Shown: piece by piece, positions 59,092 through 64,000 of the stretch
Position numbering within the stretch: the stretch's first letter is position 1
Layout: every line of letters begins with the position of its first letter
From: Maratus speciosus
Taxonomy: Eukaryota; Arthropoda; Arachnida; Araneae; Salticidae
NCBI GenBank assembly: GCA_963932465.1
Contig: OZ010800.1
Span: 95,871,307-95,935,306, forward strand
Direction of reading: 5' to 3'
DNA: 64,000 bases
Notes under the pieces: generated by a model
Told to the model about the DNA's origin: nothing
What the model saw: only the letters and a program-made list of their open reading frames with translations
The model's database searches: none
Position numbers and translations under genes: made by a program

Positions 59092-59150
59092 AGATGTGAA
59101 AAATAAATCTCTTATTCGCATTAATTTGTATGGTGTAAAGCTAACATTAA

Positions 59151-59360
59151 CCCCTTAATTCTCGCGCCCGTGATTTTCACGGGCAGTGTAGACTACTATT
59201 TTTTAATTCAGATTGTTTGACTCCCACCAGTTTTTTTAAAATAGTGTAAATGGCTTTATTTTTGCATCATTTTATCTGCCGTAAACTACGGTGGTGGGAA
59301 TCAAACAATCTGAATTATAAAAAAAGTAGCTTACATTTATCGGGGGCGGAGCTTAAGAGG
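59151..59360. mobile_element. TTAA-flanked palindromic MITE, piggyBac-related
   Basis: 210 bp between TTAA at 59147-59150 and 59361-59364. Arms TTTTAATTCAGATTGTTTGA and CAAACAATCTGAATTATAAA pair. Its first 15 bases, CCCCTTAATTCTCGC, equal the left end of the surrounding piggyBac element, so the same transposase probably moved both. The right end is CTTAAGAGG, less well preserved. Confidence 0.82.
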
Positions 59361-59553
59361 TTAAGACACATAATTCTCGCATGATGACTTTTATACAAAT
59401 ATGAATATGGCTATAAAATATTGTTTTTCGCTTTAAAAATAAACTAATTGCATATTTTATTTAGAAACCTTATAATTATTCAATTTCTGTAATAAAAAAA
59501 TAGGTACACTTTTGATGGTTTTTTCAAATACTAAGCGACCGTGAAGGGGTTAA

Positions 59554-62460
59554 GTATAGCAATAGTTAGTAAGTATTATTATTAAGCAATCGGTACAAGT
59601 CACTTTTTTAATTCTTAATTTTTGTCAAAGTTAGTAAAGGGTATATTTCTTTTTCACGACTGTGTGTTATAAAATAATGAATACACTTCGCGGGAATTCG
59701 TATTTTTCTATAAAAAGTGGTGTAGTGGTGACTAAACTAGATGGTATACATAAAGCAAAGTGTACATAAGGGTATACATAAAGCTACAGAGTATACGCTC
59801 ATAGCTACGGTAGGTATACGATGTTTCTTCACAAATTCAGTAGTTATGGGACGTATACCACTGTTTACTCTCCACTACATCCCTGTTTGTAAGCTGTTAT
59901 TTCTAGATTAGAAGAAAAACTCTGTTATTGCTTTTGTAGTAGTAAGTGCTGTAGTCTAAGGAAATATTCGTTAATTCAAAAGCCTTTCATAATTTAAAAT
60001 TACACATTACTTATTAAGTATTTTATACTTTTTACCTTAGTCGTGAAATTTTAAAGCCTAAATAGATTTATTAATCTATACATTTCAGCAATATATTATT
60101 TCAAACAATCTAATTAACAAATTATTTAATAATGCATTATTTACGTTCACAATTACTACTTAAATGCTTTTAGTAAATAAACTTCAGAGATCGGAAACTG
60201 TAACTGTCAAAACCTTATGAATTATCGTCAAATTAAACTTTCTACTTAAGAGCAATTTCGGGAGAAATAACTGCTTTTGGCGGATGTTCATTTATATCTA
60301 CGATCGTTATTACCACACCCTCCAAGTTATTCCACTTTCTTAAATTATAACCTTGAACTATACTACCTGCTTTCTAATGTGACTGCAGAACAACGAAATG
60401 TATTTTGTTATTATAGTGAAGGAAAGTTTCCTAGGTCAGATATGTAATAAAAAGGGTTTATTCTTTTATTTGCGCAAAGTCAATAAAAGTATTTCATCTA
60501 TGTAGTTAAAAACAATACATTTTTCCTTCTGAAAGTAAAAATAGTATGTTTGTAAAAATGAATTGTTTTAATTTTATATTCTTTTTTTCATATAATGTTT
60601 TACAATTTTTGAAATACAACTTTTCAACTCATTTACTAATTTTGTTTATGTTTCCTCTATAAATAGAGAGCACACGCAGAAAATAAATCCACATTTATAG
60701 AAATTGGATCCTCTTAATATATTTTATAGAATGGACACATTAGAAATGTGTACGAATTTTAATGATCGACAATATCATAAATATTCATCGAAATAAGAAA
60801 TCTTCTTTATAATTCTAGTGTTGGCTTACATTTTTGCAGTGTCCTTAACTAGCATCAGTGTTTTTTATTTAGATTATTTAATATTATGTATTGGTTTTAT
60901 AAACAAGTGAAACCTGGTGCGATATGGGACAAATTTTGATTAATATTATGCCAATTTTAATGAAAGTTTTCCTGGTGAACTGAACTGCTAGTATGCAGAG
61001 TGTCCATAATTAAGAGTGAAATCTTTACGTACTAGCTCGTTTATAAAAATACACTGGGACAAATGCAACAGAATTTGGTACAAATATTCTTCAGAAAATA
61101 GGGAAAAGATTTAACTTGAACTAAATGAATGCAGGTGAGTGCAACGCTAATAATAAGGAAAATAGGTAAAATAAAGATAGGAATTCAAAAAAGGAGAACC
61201 TTTCACATGATTGTCTAGCATGTTATAGAATTTTTAATGTTGAAATTAATTTGGAACGAGTATTTGCATTTTCTTACAATTTACAATTTATTTCTTGAAA
61301 TCTCTTCCTATGAGTATTTAATACGAAATTTTGCTTGCAACATCACTTTTGCGCCTTGTGTTGATCCAAACCCATTTCTGTGTTATTTAATATACTTCTC
61401 AGATTCTAAATACTACGGAACTATTCAAAATTGTGTTAACACTAGAAGGAGAGAACTTTTGTCCAAAGTGTGTTAACACTCGAGATGGAAATCACCATTT
61501 AAAATATTCAACATAAGGTCTCAGTCTATTTCCATTGTTACCCATTATTTATGTTTGAAACAGAGAAAAAAAAATGTTCGTTTTAAAATTTTACATAATT
61601 ATGACTGAAAGTTTTCTTTTTAGAGTTAATATAACTTTCACTTGCACGGTATTTACACCAAGTTTTGTTGCGTTAAACCCAGTGGCTTTTTCATCCCCAG
61701 CTCTACATTATTTATATTTAATTATAACCACTCTGTATATTAAAGACAGTTAAAATATTTATTTAGATGTGAACTACCCCAATGACACAGTATTTTTTGC
61801 AATATTTATATTAGGTATTCCCAGTGTAATGCCAATATATTTTTTAATATTGTTACTTCATTATTATTAGATCGAATATAACCAATATGTATTCACAGTA
61901 CATTAGAACACGCAACTTTGAGGGTCCATTGAGAAATTTACAAAGCCCTCCAATCCGCCCAAAGACCAAAAGTTGTAAGAAAGACATTCGTCGTATGAAA
62001 GTTCTACTTGAATGCATGTGTTTTGTCTTTGTAAGTAATAGATACTGTGAGCGTAAATGAGAATTACTTTCCTGTAAAGGTGATTTAATTGTATTTATTG
62101 ATTATTGATAGAAATAAAATTTTGAAGAAGGATACATTTTGTGCAAGTGTATATTCTGCACGTGGCTATTCTGACAGTATTTATGAAGGTAAATTTTTTT
62201 AGTAGGGTGGTGTCTGCAGTGGTCATCGTGCTCCGTGTACTCACCGTGAGTGGAGTTTCAAATATAGCTGCAGTGTTTCTCCCTACACAAAAAAAATTAA
62301 CGTTATAAACCAATAAAGATAATCCCGAATTCACCAGAATTCATTAGTTTTATAGTAGTGGACAATTTTGTGATTAGTTCTCTCAGAGGAAAATTTTATT
62401 TTGGTATTTGTTGAAAATTGAACTTTATTTGAATAAGCAAACTGTTTTTGTTTGTTTGTT
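59554..62460. other. No gene recognised over 2.9 kb
   Basis: AT-rich and the least repeat-like stretch of the window. A 79-codon plus frame (61237-61476, starting MLKLIWNEYLHFL) and a 79-codon minus frame (62095-62334) have no known motif. The only duplication noticed is GGTATACATAAAG / GTATACGCTCAT-type sequence near 59750-59820. Confidence 0.45.
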
Positions 62461-62465
62461 TGGTT

Positions 62466-62520
62466 TTTTTTTGTGTGTGTGTGTGCGTGTATGTGTGTGT
62501 GTGTGTATGTGTGTGTGAGG
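62466..62520 (+). repeat. (TG)n microsatellite
   Basis: GT repeats interrupted by CG and TATG units. Confidence 0.9.
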
Positions 62521-63242
62521 AGTAGAGAATAGTAAAGTTAGAGATTTCATCCCCTTTAACTCACCAAACATACCCTACTTGAATTTTAATAAACATTGTT
62601 AAAGTTAAATTTTAATCAATTATATTGGTCATTTGTGTTGAGAATCATAAATCATAATGACTTCATCATGACTTCAATGAGTTAACCACATCTTAACATT
62701 AAATATTTGTTAAATGATAACTGCATTTAAATTTCAGACATTCTAAATTAAAAAGTACACATAATATTAAAAACAATAGAGTAGACGTTTTGTATAAAAC
62801 CAACCCTTATCAGTACTATACAATGTAAAATCACTAAAAATGACATAAACAACTTACAAACTGAAAACATGTATCAGAGCAGTTAATTCTAAAGTTGTTT
62901 TTTTTTAGAGTGTAAACCGGGATGACATGTGTCTAATTTTCAGTTTACATGTGACTTTTCTTTCAATATTAAATGATATTAAACGAATTTGGTTGAATAG
63001 TTAATCCAACATAGACATATGTCTCAACTTTCAGTTTGTAGATGTAAAAAAAATCTAAGTTGAAATGGAATCTATTTTATATTTGTTAGGAATTCATTTG
63101 TTTGCAAATTGGACACGAAAAACAGATTGCAGCTAAATTTTTGAAAACCAATATTTATTCATTAATTTTATTGGAGTACAATCTTTTTTTTTTACAAATT
63201 AGACGCAAAAATAATTTTCATCATACCTTTTCGAGACCACTG
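62521..63242. other. No gene seen
   Basis: AT-rich. CAGTTTACATGTGACTT / CAGTTTGTAGATGT-type blocks near 62940 and 63030 hint at a degraded repeat. Confidence 0.4.
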
Positions 63243-63337
63243 TATACGTTTCAATAATAAATTACTTGGCGCAGTACAATATAAATGAAAAACCACGTTT
63301 AAAGCATCAAAACACTTTATTTTTTGTTGCAAACTAA
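63243..63337 (-). repeat. Inverted PLE terminal repeat, copy 2
   Basis: The complement reads GTTTGCAACAAAAAATAAAG, then TGATGCTTTAAACGTGG, following 63847-63887. Similarity weakens but continues to AAGTAATTT (63916). Confidence 0.75.
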
Positions 63338-63509
63338 AGAGCACAAGCAATATGTTCAGAAGGAAGAAATTAACAAATCTGTCATTGCTAAACATTACGG
63401 GAAAATGAATCACATTTTTGACTTTGTCGCAGCAAAAAATATCTCAGAACCCACTTCCATTCATGAACTAGGCTTTTTTTATGCTTTCCATATTTATAAA
63501 AAACTTTAA
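63333..63509 (+). pseudogene. C-terminal fragment of a Penelope-like protein (GIY-YIG part)
   Basis: After the junction with the inverted repeat, the frame reads TKEHKQYVQKEEINKSVIAK, HYGKMNHIFDF, AAKNISEPTSI and AFHIYKKL before the stop at 63507-63509. The KEH, KS.(I/V)A.H, and NH.FD pattern is that of the C-terminal half of PLE GIY-YIG domains. The catalytic Tyr residues and the whole RT are missing through 5' truncation. There is no natural start; an ATG at 63324 belongs to the inverted repeat. Position upstream of a PLE-type terminal repeat supports the call. Confidence 0.65.
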
Positions 63510-63809
63510 AATATTGTTAATTATGATTTTGCTATTCCTCCATTGTCAGATTGCTGAAAAAAAATATATAAAAACCTCTTGTTCATAAATTCCACTTGGA
63601 TGTTTTCACATTACATTTATTATATCTTATTGGCTGTTCTCTAAACTTTCCTGAAATTCTATTGGCCAATAAACTTGGTCTTTGAATCCGCTTACATGGC
63701 CCGTTTCCTAAAATTTCCTATTATAATTCTATTGGCTAATAAACTTAGTCTTTGAATACGCTTCTCCTACCATATATTTCAGCAATTTTCTTTTCCGAGC
63801 AATCATATT

Positions 63810-63853
63810 TTGCACTGATGAGGGTACATTATGCTACCGAAACTAGTTTGCAA
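63810..63853 (+). ncRNA. Hammerhead ribozyme (minimal helix III) in PLE terminal repeat
   Basis: All conserved parts are present in order: helix I TTGCA (63810-63814), core CTGATGA (63815-63821), helix II GGTA (63823-63826) with TACC (63835-63838) and one extra G at 63822, GAA (63839-63841), helix III AC-TA-GT (63842-63847) of two pairs, cleavage nucleotide T (63848), and helix I closing strand TGCAA (63849-63853), a perfect five-base match. Hammerheads with such short helix III are known from PLE terminal repeats and are thought to act as dimers or with loop contacts. Self-cleavage of transcripts after position 63848 is predicted, not shown. Confidence 0.7.
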
Positions 63854-63935
63854 CAAGAAATACAGTGTTTTGGTGATTTAAACGTGGTTTTTTATTTACA
63901 CTGTAAATTTTGTAAGTAATTTCATTGAAATGAAA

Positions 63936-64000
63936 ACATTCTTCATAACAAATTGATATTAATTTGTGCTACCTAAAATTGTAACATAAAAATCGAAATT
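63936..64000. other. No feature seen
   Basis: AT-rich window end; the last bases may still be PLE flank. Confidence 0.4.

Larger units (their letters stand above)
63243..63935 (+). mobile_element. Second Penelope-like element, severely 5'-truncated
   Basis: It has the same architecture as the 28602 element: an inverted terminal-repeat copy (63243-63337), a coding remnant (63333-63509), and a 3' region with the direct terminal repeat (to about 63935). The inverted arm TTTGCAACAAAAAAT-type sequence and AAACGTGGTTTTTCATTTA match 63848-63897. The arms are more diverged (about 80%) than in the first element. Sequence relation to that element is low, so it is probably a different PLE family. Confidence 0.75.

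Overview
The window is AT-rich, non-coding eukaryotic DNA made almost entirely of transposable-element remains, foldback repeats and decayed satellite arrays. I found no supportable host gene, rRNA gene, CRISPR array or operon. The mix of Tc1/mariner, piggyBac and Penelope-like elements, Helitron-like repeats, abundant TA-flanked MITEs, and a protein fragment I recognise as a multi-copy arthropod family point to a metazoan, most likely an arthropod. A chelicerate is possible, but the species cannot be decided from this sequence.

Layout. 0.3-4.2 kb: old satellite of about 130 bp, broken by a 1.5-kb foldback element and a small MITE. 4.5-6.0 kb: complete but inactivated Tc1-type transposon. 6.5-13.4 kb: interspersed repeats, a Helitron-like copy, a satellite of about 147 bp carrying two MITEs, a long hairpin and a tRNA-like sequence. 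17.2-21.4 kb: satellite, second Helitron-like copy and a 1,019-bp tandem duplication. 22.3-26.8 kb: a repeat with short terminal inverted repeats, then a foldback element with a third Helitron-like copy in its middle. 28.3-30.3 kb: MITE and a young, 5'-truncated Penelope-like element (PLE) with intact RT C-terminus and GIY-YIG endonuclease. 31-44 kb: a mariner-type pseudogene, a piggyBac end, several tandem duplications and MITEs. 42.9-57.9 kb: two repeat families arranged as nested inverted pairs around a foldback element (46.3-48.2 kb) and a frameshifted pseudogene (48.6-49.6 kb). 58.5-59.5 kb: internally deleted piggyBac element with a nested TTAA MITE. 63.2-63.9 kb: second, shorter PLE whose 3' region contains a complete hammerhead ribozyme core.

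Functionally, nothing here looks like a cooperating gene set. The elements share mechanisms instead: TA-flanked CACTG-ended MITEs with Tc1/mariner-type insertion, a piggyBac family with its own TTAA MITE, and PLE copies that both begin with an inverted copy of their own terminal repeat. The most informative signals are the hammerhead motifs in the PLE terminal repeats, one with an intact core and one with a mutated core in an otherwise very young copy, and the piggyBac derivative that keeps only the N- and C-terminal ends of its transposase. All family assignments come from reading motifs; no database search was run.
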